Counted from the first letter of the stretch, positions 6,485 to 14,569 are shown. The stretch: 14,906 nt of DNA from an uncultured Oscillospiraceae bacterium (GCA_905236265.1 CAJOOV010000095.1:1-14906), one strand, 5' to 3'. Numbers and translations: made by a program. The notes: a model not told the origin generated them from the letters alone.

Positions 6485-7231
6485 ATGCCCCTGTTTCGCA
6501 AAGCCCCTTCGGACATGCCGGAGGTAGATTTTGACCATCTCCCCGCCCATGTTGCCATCATTATGGACGGCAACGGGCGCTGGGCGAAGAGGCGGGGACT
6601 GCCCCGCACGGCAGGACATGCCGCAGGTGCGGAGACGTTCCGCACGATTGCTACCTATGCCAAGGAAATCGGTCTGGATTATCTGACGGTCTATGCCTTC
6701 TCCACAGAGAACTGGAAGCGCCCGGCGGAGGAGGTCTCCGCCATTATGGGGCTGCTGAAGAAGTACCTGCTGGAGGCCATTGAGAAGATGGAGCGGGACC
6801 GGGTGAAGATGGAGTTCTTCGGCGATCTCTCCCCCCTCCACCCGGAGCTTCGGGAGCTGTGTGAGCGAACCAGAGAGATTTCCAAACGCTATGAGGGCTG
6901 TCAGGTGAATATCTGTCTGAACTACGGCGGACGGGACGAGATTACCCGTGCGGTGCGGGAGATTGCCGCCCAGTGGATGCAGCAGGGGCGGGAGCCGGAA
7001 GAGATTACCGAGGAGGACATCTCCCGGCGGCTGTTCTCCGGCGGAATCCCTGACCCGGATCTCATCATCCGCCCCAGCGGGGAGGTGCGCACATCCAACT
7101 TCCTGCTCTGGCAGTCTGCGTACTCGGAATACTATTTTACGGATGTGCTCTGGCCGGACTTCTCCAAAGAAGAGCTGCTGCGGGCGATTGCGGACTACCA
7201 GCACCGCAGCCGCAGATACGGAGGTGTGTGA
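6485..7231 (+). CDS. uppS: Isoprenyl transferase (undecaprenyl diphosphate synthase)
   Basis: UppS adds isopentenyl units in cis to farnesyl diphosphate and makes the C55 carrier lipid for peptidoglycan and teichoic acid precursors. The 248 residues carry MDGNGRWAKRRG (27-38) with the magnesium-binding Asp28, FSTENWKRP (72-80), LNYGGRDEI (145-153), the diphosphate-binding RPSGEVRTSN (196-205) and AYSE with Glu215. RPSGEVRTSN differs slightly from the common RTSGExRLSN but keeps the key Arg, Ser, Gly and Glu. The ribosome site ATAGGAATG is modest. Its TGA shares its A with the cdsA start (TGATG), indicating coupling. The context with dxr and ispG supports its role as the consumer of the MEP pathway product. 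Confidence 0.95.
   Translation: MPLFRKAPSDMPEVDFDHLPAHVAIIMDGNGRWAKRRGLPRTAGHAAGAETFRTIATYAKEIGLDYLTVYAFSTENWKRPAEEVSAIMGLLKKYLLEAIEKMERDRVKMEFFGDLSPLHPELRELCERTREISKRYEGCQVNICLNYGGRDEITRAVREIAAQWMQQGREPEEITEEDISRRLFSGGIPDPDLIIRPSGEVRTSNFLLWQSAYSEYYFTDVLWPDFSKEELLRAIADYQHRSRRYGGV
7220..7226 (+). promoter_or_regulatory. Ribosome binding site that decides the cdsA start
   Basis: GGAGGTG lies inside the last codons of uppS, four bases before the ATG at 7231. An adjacent in-frame GTG at 7228 would be only one base from the end of this site, so the ATG is preferred. Confidence 0.7.
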
Positions 7232-8046
7232 TGGCAAACCGGATACTGGTGGCAGTTGTGGGGATACCCCTGCTGCTGGCTGTGCTGCTGTTTTGTCCCG
7301 CAGTGGGTATCTCTGCGGCGGCGGGGGTGCTGTGTGCCATTGCGGCCTATGAGCTGCTGGGCAAAACGGACTATCTGCGCTACCGGGTGATGCTGATCGC
7401 CTGCGTGGTGTGGGCCTTTGCCGTGCCCCTTTGGGTCTACTTTGACCTGAATCTGGTGGCAGGGCTTGCGGGACTGCTCCTGTTCACGGTGGTTCAGTTT
7501 GCCGTGGCCTTTGCCAGCCACGAGGACGTGACCGTGGGGGAGCTGGGCGCCTGCTATCTGGGCGGGCTGGTGATTCCCGCCATGTTCTCCGCCCTTGTGC
7601 TGCTGGCGGATATGGAGCATTACCGCTTCTATATCCTCCTGCCCTTTATCGCCTCCTTCTGCAGCGATGCCTCCGCCTATTTTGTGGGCAGAGCCGTGGG
7701 ACGGCATAAGCTGGCACCGGTACTCTCCCCCCATAAGACGGTGGAGGGCTCCGTGGGCGGAGTGGCGGGTGCTGTGGCGGGGTGCGCCGTCTACGGACTG
7801 ATTCTGGGCGCATCCACCACGGCACAGGCAAATCTTCCTGCGCTGCTGCTGTACGGACTGCTGGGCAGCGCGGTGAGCCAGTTCGGAGATCTCGCCTTTT
7901 CTTATATCAAGCGTCAGTTTCAAATCAAGGACTACGGACATCTCTTTCTCTCCCACGGCGGCGTGCTGGACCGGTTTGACAGCGTGATCTTCTGCGCCCC
8001 GCTGACAGTGGTGATGGTGTCCGTCCTGCCATTTTTCCAATTTTGA
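7231..8046 (+). CDS. cdsA: Phosphatidate cytidylyltransferase (CDP-diglyceride synthase)
   Basis: CdsA makes CDP-diacylglycerol from phosphatidic acid and CTP in the membrane, the branch point for all bacterial phospholipids. The 271 residues are strongly hydrophobic, with about seven or eight membrane segments. The segment SDASAYFVGR (145-154) and the following SPHKTVEG (166-173) are typical. The PROSITE CDS signature is complete at 224-250: S-x-I-K-R, then K233-D234, then HGG (242-244) and L-D-R-F-D (246-250). The first base of its ATG is the last base of the uppS stop. GTP-to-CTP supply from pyrH and its lipid product link it to its neighbours only indirectly. Confidence 0.94.
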   Translation: MANRILVAVVGIPLLLAVLLFCPAVGISAAAGVLCAIAAYELLGKTDYLRYRVMLIACVVWAFAVPLWVYFDLNLVAGLAGLLLFTVVQFAVAFASHEDVTVGELGACYLGGLVIPAMFSALVLLADMEHYRFYILLPFIASFCSDASAYFVGRAVGRHKLAPVLSPHKTVEGSVGGVAGAVAGCAVYGLILGASTTAQANLPALLLYGLLGSAVSQFGDLAFSYIKRQFQIKDYGHLFLSHGGVLDRFDSVIFCAPLTVVMVSVLPFFQF

Positions 8047-8061
8047 TCGAGGAGTGGAACT

Positions 8062-9216
8062 ATGCGGACAATCTCTCTGCTTGGCTCCACAGGCTCTATC
8101 GGGCGGCAGTCTCTGGATGTGATTGCCGCCTGTGGAATGTCTGTGGCGGCCATTGCTGCCAATACCAATGTAGACCTGCTGGAGCAGCAGGCGAGGCAGT
8201 TTCGCCCGGAGCTGGCGGTTGCCTATGATCCCGCCGCTGCGGCGGAGCTGAAGACCCGTCTGGCGGATACCTCTGTCCGGGTTGCCTCCGGGATGGAGGG
8301 ACTGGTGGAGGCGGCCACGCTGCCCGGCGCCGACACGGTGATTACATCCGTGGTGGGGATGATCGGCCTTCGCCCCACGCTGGCCGCCATCCGGGAGGGC
8401 AAACGCATTGCCCTTGCCAATAAAGAGACGCTGGTGTGCGCCGGAGAGCTGGTCATGCGCAGTGCTAAGGAGTACGGCGCTGAGATCATCCCCGTGGACT
8501 CTGAGCACTCCGCCCTGTTCCAGTGTCTGGAGTGCAACCATGACCGGGGAGAGGTGAAGCGGCTGATTCTCACCGCCTCCGGCGGCCCCTTTTTCGGCAG
8601 GAGCCGGGAGGAGCTGGCTCATGTCACCCGTGCCGATGCCCTGAAGCATCCGAATTGGTCCATGGGCGCAAAAATCACCACGGATTCGGCCACACTGATG
8701 AATAAGGGGCTGGAATTTATCGAGGCAATGCGGCTATATGCCATGCCGCCGGAGAAAATCCGGATTGTGGTTCACAGACAGAGCATCATTCACTCCATGG
8801 TGGAATACTGTGATAATGCAGTGCTGGCGCAGCTTGGCGTGCCGGATATGCGCCTGCCCATTGAATATGCCCTGACCTATCCCAGACGCTGCCCGGCGGT
8901 GGCGGGGGAGCTGGATCTGCTGAGCTGCCCGCCCCTCACCTTTGCCGCCCCTGACCCGGAGACCTTCCGCTGTCTGGCGCTGGCGCTGGAGGCGGCGAAG
9001 AAGCCGGGCAACCCCTGCGCTGTGCTCAACGGCGCAAACGAGGCGGCTGTGGGGCTGTTTTTACAGGACAAAATCAGCTTTTTGCAGATTGCCGATCTGG
9101 TGGAGTACGCATTGCAGACAGTGCCCTGCGGCCCGGCGGACACGCTGGAGCAGGTTCTGCAGGCGGATGCCGCCGCCCGTGCCGCCGTGGCGGAGGGCTT
9201 TTCCAGACGTTCCTGA
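8062..9216 (+). CDS. dxr: 1-deoxy-D-xylulose 5-phosphate reductoisomerase
   Basis: Dxr converts DXP to 2-C-methyl-D-erythritol 4-phosphate with NADPH, the first committed step of the MEP isoprenoid pathway and the target of fosmidomycin. The 384 residues fit the family. The NADPH loop LLGSTGSIGRQSLDV (6-20), LANKETLVCAGE (118-129), metal ligands Asp146 and Glu148 in VDSEHSALFQC, TASGGPF (171-177), and NWSMGAKITTDSATLMNKGLE (198-218) with the third ligand Glu218 are all present. GAGGAGTGG precedes the ATG, 15 bases after cdsA. The enzyme is soluble and dimeric in known cases. Confidence 0.97.
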   Translation: MRTISLLGSTGSIGRQSLDVIAACGMSVAAIAANTNVDLLEQQARQFRPELAVAYDPAAAAELKTRLADTSVRVASGMEGLVEAATLPGADTVITSVVGMIGLRPTLAAIREGKRIALANKETLVCAGELVMRSAKEYGAEIIPVDSEHSALFQCLECNHDRGEVKRLILTASGGPFFGRSREELAHVTRADALKHPNWSMGAKITTDSATLMNKGLEFIEAMRLYAMPPEKIRIVVHRQSIIHSMVEYCDNAVLAQLGVPDMRLPIEYALTYPRRCPAVAGELDLLSCPPLTFAAPDPETFRCLALALEAAKKPGNPCAVLNGANEAAVGLFLQDKISFLQIADLVEYALQTVPCGPADTLEQVLQADAAARAAVAEGFSRRS

Positions 9217-9243
9217 GCATTTACCCCGGAGGTAATCTTTTCT

Positions 9244-10308
9244 ATGAGTTTGATCTATATTTTGGTATGTATCCTTCTCTTTGGCTTTCTCATTGCCATC
9301 CATGAGTTCGGCCACTTCATTGTGGCAAAAAGCTGCGGCGTGAAGGTCAACGAGTTTTCCATCGGCATGGGGCCGCTTTTGTGGCACAAGCAGGGCGAGG
9401 AGACCCAGTACAGCCTGCGGCTGCTGCCTGTGGGCGGCTACTGCGCCATGGAGGGCGAGGACGAGAACAGCAGCGACCCGAGAGCCTTTGGCAATGCGGC
9501 TGTGTGGAAGCGGCTTCTGATTCTGGTGGCGGGAGCGGCGTTCAACTTCCTCACCGGTCTGATGATCGTGCTGATTCTCTATGCAGGGGTGGAGCAGTAT
9601 GCCACCACCACGCTCTCAGGCTTTATGGACGGCTTTCCCCTTCAGGGAGAGGAATACCTGATGGCAGGGGACGAGATTCTTGCCATCAACGGCAGGCGTG
9701 TGCTCCTCAACGGGGACATCTCCACCATTCTCATGCTGGAGAACAGCGAGACGGTGGACGTGACCGTGCGCCGCAGCGGAGAGAAGCGGGTGATAGAGGA
9801 TCTCCCGCTGATTCTGCGGGAGTTTCAGGTGGACGGAGAGACGGTGCAGCGCTATGGGCTGTATTTCACCGTAGAGCAGACCACGCCCCTGGACCGCCTG
9901 CGCATCGGACTGTATGCCACAGCCGGCTTTGTGCGGCAGGTGTTCTGGAGCTTTGAAATGCTCATCAGCGGAACCGCCGGACTGAAGGATCTCTCCGGGC
10001 CGGTGGGAATTGTCAACACCATGACCGAGGTGGGGCAGTCCTCGCCCAATCTGGTGGCAGCGGCGCAGAATATCCTCTATTTCGGGGCGTTTGTAGCGGT
10101 GAATCTGGCTGTGATGAACCTGCTGCCCCTGCCTGCGCTGGACGGGGGACGGATTTTCTTCCTGCTGCTGAATGCCGTGGCCATGGCGCTGTTTCGCAGA
10201 AGGATCCCGGAGAAGTTTGAAGGGGCAGTGCATCTGGCGGGACTGGTGCTGCTGCTTTTGCTGATGGGCGTTGTGGCGGTGAACGACATCTATAAAATCG
10301 TGACTTGA
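9244..10308 (+). CDS. rseP: RIP metalloprotease RseP (site-2 protease family)
   Basis: This is an integral membrane zinc protease that cuts substrates within the membrane; in Firmicutes the homologue RasP processes anti-sigma factors and left-over signal peptides. The 354 residues show HEFGH (20-24) in the first membrane segment (3-25), a second segment (about 92-114), a PDZ-like region (about 120-190, including GEEYLMAGDEILAING), a third membrane segment with NLLPLPALDGG (292-302) carrying the third zinc ligand Asp300, and a last segment (330-348). GGAGG lies some 12 bases before the ATG, a slightly long spacing. It sits between dxr and ispG as in most bacteria with this cluster. Substrates are not evident from the window. 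Confidence 0.95.
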   Translation: MSLIYILVCILLFGFLIAIHEFGHFIVAKSCGVKVNEFSIGMGPLLWHKQGEETQYSLRLLPVGGYCAMEGEDENSSDPRAFGNAAVWKRLLILVAGAAFNFLTGLMIVLILYAGVEQYATTTLSGFMDGFPLQGEEYLMAGDEILAINGRRVLLNGDISTILMLENSETVDVTVRRSGEKRVIEDLPLILREFQVDGETVQRYGLYFTVEQTTPLDRLRIGLYATAGFVRQVFWSFEMLISGTAGLKDLSGPVGIVNTMTEVGQSSPNLVAAAQNILYFGAFVAVNLAVMNLLPLPALDGGRIFFLLLNAVAMALFRRRIPEKFEGAVHLAGLVLLLLLMGVVAVNDIYKIVT

Positions 10309-10324
10309 TAGGAGAGACAGAGAT

Positions 10325-11365
10325 ATGACCAAGCAGATTATGGTGGGCAGTGTGCCTGTGGGCGGGGGAGCCCCTGTGGCCATCCAGTCCATGTGCTCCA
10401 CACCCACGGACGACGTGGAGGCCACTGTCGCCCAAATCCACCGGCTGGAGGCGGCGGGCTGTGAAATCATCCGCGTCGCCGTGCCGGACATGGCAGCGGC
10501 AAAGGCCGTGGGCAGAATCCGGGAGCAGATTTCCATCCCGCTGGTGGTGGACATCCATTTTAACTACAAGCTGGCGCTGGAATGTATCGCCGCAGGAGCG
10601 GATAAGGTGCGCATCAATCCCGGCAACATCGGCTCCGAGGAGCGGGTGAAGGCAGTGGCGGACGCTTGCCGGGCGAAGCACATCCCCATCCGCATCGGCG
10701 TAAACGGAGGCAGTCTGGAAAAGGAGCTGCTGGCAAAGTACGGCAGGGTGACCCCTCAGGCGCTGGTGGACTCTGCCTTTGGGCATATCCGCCTGCTGAA
10801 CAAATTTGACTTCGATGACATCTGCGTCTCCCTGAAGTCCTCCAGCGTGCCCATCACCATGCAGGCCTACCGCCTGATGAGCGAGCAGAGCAACTATCCC
10901 CTCCATCTGGGCGTGACGGAGGCGGGTACGCCTACCATGGGCGTTATCAAATCCGCCATGGGCATCGGCGGACTGCTGGCGCTGGGCATTGGGGACACCT
11001 TCCGGGTGACGCTCACCGCCGACCCCTGCGAGGAGATTGTCGCCGCAAAGCGGATTCTGCAGGCGGCGGGGCTCCGGCAGGACGGTCCCAACCTGATCTC
11101 CTGCCCCACCTGCGGACGCACCCGGATCAACCTGATTCCGCTGGCAAATCAGGTGGAGGAGCGGCTGAAGACGGTGGAAAAGCCCATCACGGTTGCGGTG
11201 ATGGGGTGCATCGTCAACGGCCCCGGAGAGGCCAGCGCCGCAGATGTGGGCATTGCCGGGGGAAACGGCTTCGGCTTTGTCTTCCGAAAGGGCGAGATCG
11301 TGAGCAGACAGGTGCCGGAGGAGCAGCTTGTGGACGAGCTGTTCCGGGTGATTGACCAGCTTTAA
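10325..11365 (+). CDS. ispG: 4-hydroxy-3-methylbut-2-enyl diphosphate synthase (IspG)
   Basis: IspG reduces and opens methylerythritol cyclodiphosphate to HMBPP, the penultimate MEP step, using a [4Fe-4S] cluster. The 346 residues correspond to the two-domain bacterial form: a TIM barrel (VGSVPVGGGAPVAIQSM at the start, VRINPGNIG at 95-103) and the cluster domain. Ligands are visible as Cys260 and Cys263 (SCPTCGRT), Cys295 (MGCIVNGPGEA) and Glu302. AGGAG precedes the ATG, 16 bases after rseP. A terminator follows, so ispG closes the operon. ispH, ispD and ispF are not in this window. Confidence 0.97.
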   Translation: MTKQIMVGSVPVGGGAPVAIQSMCSTPTDDVEATVAQIHRLEAAGCEIIRVAVPDMAAAKAVGRIREQISIPLVVDIHFNYKLALECIAAGADKVRINPGNIGSEERVKAVADACRAKHIPIRIGVNGGSLEKELLAKYGRVTPQALVDSAFGHIRLLNKFDFDDICVSLKSSSVPITMQAYRLMSEQSNYPLHLGVTEAGTPTMGVIKSAMGIGGLLALGIGDTFRVTLTADPCEEIVAAKRILQAAGLRQDGPNLISCPTCGRTRINLIPLANQVEERLKTVEKPITVAVMGCIVNGPGEASAADVGIAGGNGFGFVFRKGEIVSRQVPEEQLVDELFRVIDQL

Positions 11366-11369
11366 GCGG

Positions 11370-11413
11370 AAAAAAGGGACTGCCTCCCGGAGGAGACAGC
11401 CCCTTTTCCCTGT
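11370..11413. terminator. Bidirectional terminator between ispG and spoVAC
   Basis: An imperfect stem runs from GGG (11376-11378) to CCC (11401-11403), with A/C mismatches at 11379/11400 and 11383/11396 and a CGGA loop (11388-11391). It is extended by AAAA/TTTT pairs outside. On the plus strand TTTTCCCTGTTT follows. On the minus strand six T's follow. It can end both the pyrH-ispG operon and the convergent spoVAC transcript. Confidence 0.8.
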
Positions 11414-11445
11414 TTCGTGCGCAGGGGTTCAGGTGCTGCGGACTG

Positions 11446-11877
11446 CTAATCCAACAGGCAGAGAATCAGGCCGTAGAGAATGCTGCTGCCTATGCCAAAG
11501 ACCAGAACCGGCCCGGCAATGGTGAACATTTTTGCCGCCATGCCCGTGACAAAGCCCTCGCTTTTAAAGTCCATGGCAGGGGAGACAATGGAGTTGGCAA
11601 ACCCGGTGACCGGAACCAGCGTCCCCGCCCCGGCGTACTTTGCCAGCCGGTCATAGAGATTCAGCCCGGTGAACAGCGCAGAGAGGAAGATCAGAGAGAT
11701 GGTCACCCATGTGCCTGCGCTGTCGGCAGACAGCCCCATGCCGGTAAAGAAGCTGCGCAGCACCTGCCCTGCTGCGCAGATGCCGCCGCCCACGGCGAAG
11801 GCAGAGAGACTGTCCTTCCACTTGGGAGACTGGTCTGCCATGCGGCTGACCAGTGCACCGTATTCCTGATCGGTCAT
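11446..11877 (-). CDS. spoVAC: Stage V sporulation protein AC
   Basis: SpoVAC is an inner spore membrane protein of the SpoVA complex that moves calcium-dipicolinate into the forespore and releases it at germination; in B. subtilis it behaves as a mechanosensitive channel. From the ATG at 11877 the protein has 143 residues, with hydrophobic segments near 24-45, 57-75, 83-100 and 112-140. The stretch YAGAGTLVPVTGFANSIVSP (81-100) followed by FKSEGFVTGMAAKMFTIAGP (104-123) is the family hallmark and separates it from the shorter SpoVAEb. In-frame GTG codons at 11883 and 11892 are alternative starts. GGCGGTG (11896-11890) sits six bases from the 11883 GTG and 12 from the ATG, so 11883 is a serious rival, while 11892 overlaps the site. 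It stands alone: no spoVAD or spoVAE is next to it. Confidence 0.92.
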   Translation of the reverse strand: MTDQEYGALVSRMADQSPKWKDSLSAFAVGGGICAAGQVLRSFFTGMGLSADSAGTWVTISLIFLSALFTGLNLYDRLAKYAGAGTLVPVTGFANSIVSPAMDFKSEGFVTGMAAKMFTIAGPVLVFGIGSSILYGLILCLLD

Positions 11878-11907
11878 GTTCACAAAATGCACCGCCTTTC
11901 ACGGCAC

Positions 11908-11936
11908 TAGGATGTGCAGAATCCGGCATTTCATAC
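11908..11936 (-). promoter_or_regulatory. Sigma-G-type (forespore) promoter of spoVAC
   Basis: On the minus strand, GTATG at 11936-11932 and CATCCTA at 11914-11908 are separated by 17 bases. This fits the known sigma-G consensus (GHATR, 17-18 bases, CATNHTA) at every defined position. The predicted transcript start near 11901 falls just before the AAAGGCGG ribosome site, giving a very short leader. spoVA genes are sigma-G dependent in B. subtilis, so the match agrees with the gene. Confidence 0.72.
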
Positions 11937-11972
11937 TGAATTTGAAATAAAAGCCAGAAAGGAAGTATCACG

Positions 11973-13016
11973 ATGGAGAAACAGGAAGGAAAGCTGCCGT
12001 TTGCGTCAGATTATATGCACGCAGCGCATCCCGCCATTATGAAACGGCTGGCTGAGACAAACCTGCTGGCTGCGCCGGGCTACGGCACGGATGGCTTTTC
12101 CCGGTCCGCACGGGAGCGCCTTCGCTGCGCCTGCCAGACCCCGGAGGCGGAGATTCACTTTCTTGTGGGAGGAACCCAGACCAATGCAGTGATGATCGAC
12201 GCCTTTCTGCGTCCCTTTCAGGGGGTGGTGGCAGCGCAGAGCGGGCATATCAGCACCCACGAGGCAGGGGCAATCGAGCGGGGCGGACACAAGGTGCTGA
12301 CACTGCCCCACCGGTTCGGAAAGCTGGACGCAGGGGAGCTGGAGCGCTTTCTGAACGAGTGGGAGCAGGACGAAAACCGCTCGCACATGGTTATGCCGGG
12401 CATGGTCTATCTCTCCCAGCCCACGGAGTACGGCACCCTCTACAGCCTTGACGAGCTGGAACGCATCAGCCGGGTGTGCCGAAAGAGGGGGCTTCCCCTC
12501 TATGTGGACGGGGCAAGGCTTGCTTATGCGCTGGCCTGCCCGGAAAACGATGTGACGCTTCCGGCGCTGGCGGCGCTGTGCGATGCCTTTTCTATCGGCG
12601 GGACGAAGTGCGGCGCCCTGTTCGGGGAGGCGGTGGTGATTCCTCAGAGGGACAGACTGCCCCACCTGTTCACGTTAATCAAGCAGCACGGCGCACTTCT
12701 GGCAAAGGGCTGGCTTGCGGGCATCCAGTTCGACACCCTGTTTACGGAGGATCTGTATCTCAGCATCGGAGCACATGCCCTCCGGGAGGCGGAGCGGATC
12801 CGCTCTGCCATGGAGCAGCAGGGCTATGCCCTTGCAGTGCCCTCCCCCACAAACCAGCTCTTCCCGGTGCTGGAGGGAGAGCGGCTGGAGCGGCTGACCC
12901 AGCGGGTGGAGCTGAGCTTCTGGGAGCGTTTGGGACAGGAGCGGTGCGTATTCCGTCTTGCCACAAGCTGGGCGACCCGGCCGGAGGAGACGGACGCCCT
13001 GCTTGCCCTGCTGTGA
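11973..13016 (+). CDS. Low-specificity L-threonine aldolase-like PLP enzyme (beta-eliminating lyase family)
   Basis: The product probably cleaves L-threonine or related beta-hydroxy amino acids to glycine and an aldehyde in the cytosol, using pyridoxal phosphate. The 347 residues match fold-type I threonine aldolases. Visible elements are FSRSARERL in place of the usual start of the phosphate region, FLVGGTQTN (63-71) for cofactor phosphate binding, HISTHEAGAIE (92-102) with the ring-stacking His, YVDGARL (177-183) with Asp179 for the pyridine nitrogen and Arg182, and SIGGTKCG (207-214) with the Schiff-base Lys212. AAAGGAAG lies about 9 bases before the ATG. The gene is divergent from spoVAC, and no clear sigma-A promoter was seen in the short gap. 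Aromatic beta-eliminating lyases are a possible alternative, so no gene symbol is given. Confidence 0.88.
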   Translation: MEKQEGKLPFASDYMHAAHPAIMKRLAETNLLAAPGYGTDGFSRSARERLRCACQTPEAEIHFLVGGTQTNAVMIDAFLRPFQGVVAAQSGHISTHEAGAIERGGHKVLTLPHRFGKLDAGELERFLNEWEQDENRSHMVMPGMVYLSQPTEYGTLYSLDELERISRVCRKRGLPLYVDGARLAYALACPENDVTLPALAALCDAFSIGGTKCGALFGEAVVIPQRDRLPHLFTLIKQHGALLAKGWLAGIQFDTLFTEDLYLSIGAHALREAERIRSAMEQQGYALAVPSPTNQLFPVLEGERLERLTQRVELSFWERLGQERCVFRLATSWATRPEETDALLALL

Positions 13017-13051
13017 CCGGGCGGCGAACGCCTGACAGGGCAAAAAAGAAA

Positions 13052-13080
13052 TAGGCAATTGACGCAGCCTGTGATATAAT
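13052..13080 (+). promoter_or_regulatory. Extended -10 promoter of the lipoprotein-response regulator unit
   Basis: TAGGCA (13052-13057, four of six matches) lies 17 bases before a perfect TATAAT at 13075-13080, which is preceded by the extended -10 dinucleotide TG at 13072-13073. A TTGACG at 13059-13064 is only 10 bases from the -10 and is not the partner. Predicted start near 13087, about 28 bases before the ATG. Confidence 0.75.
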
Positions 13081-13114
13081 ATAGGACAGACGACGACGAA
13101 AGGGGAGCAGGCTC

Positions 13115-14542
13115 ATGGGACGAAGGACAGGGATTCCGGTTTTACTGCTGCTGATGGCAGCGCTGCTGTGCTCGTGCAGCTTTCACTCCGGGGATGACCT
13201 GTATGCGCTGCCCAAGACCAGCGTGGAATATGACAGCCTGCGCAGCTCTATTCAGGTGCTGCTGGACTCCGGCATGGAGTACGCCGCCCCCCTCTCCGGC
13301 ACCAACACCCAGCAGGTGCAGGACGTGGATTTGGACGGGGACGGGGTCAGCGAAGTGGTGGCCTTCTTTCGCAGCACCACCGGGCTTCAGGTGTCCGTGT
13401 TCTGGCAGAATGCCGGGGGCGAGTATGAGGAGATGACCACCATCACCGGTCAGGGCAGCGCCGTGAACTCCGTGGCCTATGCCCAATTGGACGGCACGGA
13501 GAATAAGGAGATTGTGCTGACGTGGCAGATTTCCTCCGGCGTGTATGCCATGAGTGCCTACGGCGTGTCACGGGGCAGCAGCGTGGAGCTGCTGGCGCCG
13601 AAAAACTACTCCCGCTACTCCATTGTGAATCTGGACGGGGACGGAAAGGACGAGCTGATCCTGCTGCAGCTTGACGCCTCCGACGAGGGGAACAACCGGG
13701 CGGAATACTATTGCTGGCAGGACGGCGGCATGGCCAAGCAGGGGGAGGCGCTGCTGAGCAAGGATCTCTCCGTCATTGACCATGTGCGCAGCAGCAGCCT
13801 CCGGGACGGAGCCGCCGCACTTTACGTCACCGGCTATGTGGCGGACGGAAGAGAGGGCAATTCCAGCACCCAGCTCACGGACATCCTCACCCTGCGGGAC
13901 GGGATGCTGGTCAATGTGACGTGGAACGACAGCGCCGCCTCCAGCCTGAGCACCCGCAGAAGGCTGCTGGTGTCCGATCAGGATCTGGACGGAGACGGGG
14001 TCTGGGAAATCCCCATACTTTCCAGCCTGTACGAACGGCTGGATGGGGGAGAGGTGGCCATTTCCGACACCTTCTATCTGGTCACTTGGATACAGTTTGA
14101 CCGCAGCGGCGAGCGATATGTGCAGTGCAGCACCTATTTTAACAGCAGCGACGGCTGGTATCTGGTGATTCCGGAGGAGTGGAACAATCAGGTTGCCCTG
14201 GCACGGCGGGACAATACGCTGGGCTCTACCGCCGAGCGGAGCATGGAGTTCTATGCGCTGGAGCCGGCTGACCCCGGTCAGGGCAGCAGTCTGGAGGAGA
14301 ACAGCGTTCTGGGGCGAAGCGTGCTCACCAATACAAACGCCGGGCTGTTTATGACGATCTATAAAAACACAGGCACAGACCGGGTGCGCCGGACAACGCT
14401 GGAGGGGCGCGCCGGGTTGAATATGGATACGGAGGACACCACCTACTGTGTGGAGCTGAAGGAGGACAACCCCTTCGGCTGGACGGTGGACACGGTGCGG
14501 GAGAACCTGCATATCATTACGACAAACTGGTCCAACGACTGA
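13115..14542 (+). CDS. Lipoprotein with Asp-rich propeller-like repeats, unknown role
   Basis: The 475-residue product has a signal (MGRRTG, hydrophobic 8-18) and a lipobox LCSC with Cys21, so it should be a membrane-anchored extracellular protein. Four segments follow a shared plan of a short Asp-rich loop then a hydrophobic strand: DVDLDGDGVSEVVAFF (70-85), AQLDGTENKEIVL (123-135), VNLDGDGKDELILL (171-184) and DQDLDGDGVWEIPIL (288-302). Such D-x-D-G-D-G loops with a following Glu-hydrophobic strand are typical of FG-GAP/VCBS-type beta-propeller blades that bind calcium. The C-terminal 150 residues (from about 325) carry a different beta-rich region with several Trp/Tyr. GGGGAG lies before the ATG. 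The response regulator starts 27 bases after its stop, so the two are likely co-transcribed and a sensing or signalling role is plausible but unproven. I do not recognise a named family. Confidence 0.8.
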   Translation: MGRRTGIPVLLLLMAALLCSCSFHSGDDLYALPKTSVEYDSLRSSIQVLLDSGMEYAAPLSGTNTQQVQDVDLDGDGVSEVVAFFRSTTGLQVSVFWQNAGGEYEEMTTITGQGSAVNSVAYAQLDGTENKEIVLTWQISSGVYAMSAYGVSRGSSVELLAPKNYSRYSIVNLDGDGKDELILLQLDASDEGNNRAEYYCWQDGGMAKQGEALLSKDLSVIDHVRSSSLRDGAAALYVTGYVADGREGNSSTQLTDILTLRDGMLVNVTWNDSAASSLSTRRRLLVSDQDLDGDGVWEIPILSSLYERLDGGEVAISDTFYLVTWIQFDRSGERYVQCSTYFNSSDGWYLVIPEEWNNQVALARRDNTLGSTAERSMEFYALEPADPGQGSSLEENSVLGRSVLTNTNAGLFMTIYKNTGTDRVRRTTLEGRAGLNMDTEDTTYCVELKEDNPFGWTVDTVRENLHIITTNWSND

Positions 14543-14569
14543 CCGGCAGGGCATAGGGAGGTTTACAGG

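Noticed and set aside
7195..8649. A 484-residue minus-strand open frame across cdsA and dxr
   Set aside because: Both genes opposite are certain from complete motifs. The frame is a GC-rich shadow with His/Gln-rich, low-complexity wording and no family features.
9616..10906. Two long overlapping minus-strand open frames across rseP and ispG
   Set aside because: They are antisense to confidently identified genes, overlap each other and lack ribosome sites or recognisable domains.
13003..13043. Hairpin at the end of the threonine-aldolase-like gene (TTGCCCTG with CAGGGCAA, inner GGCG with CGCC)
   Set aside because: It is followed by a run of A on the plus strand, not T, so it is not an intrinsic terminator for the gene, and no minus-strand gene needs it.
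13568..14554. A 328-residue minus-strand open frame opposite the propeller-like lipoprotein
   Set aside because: The plus-strand gene has a signal peptide, a lipobox, regular repeats, a promoter and a ribosome site; the antisense frame has none of these.
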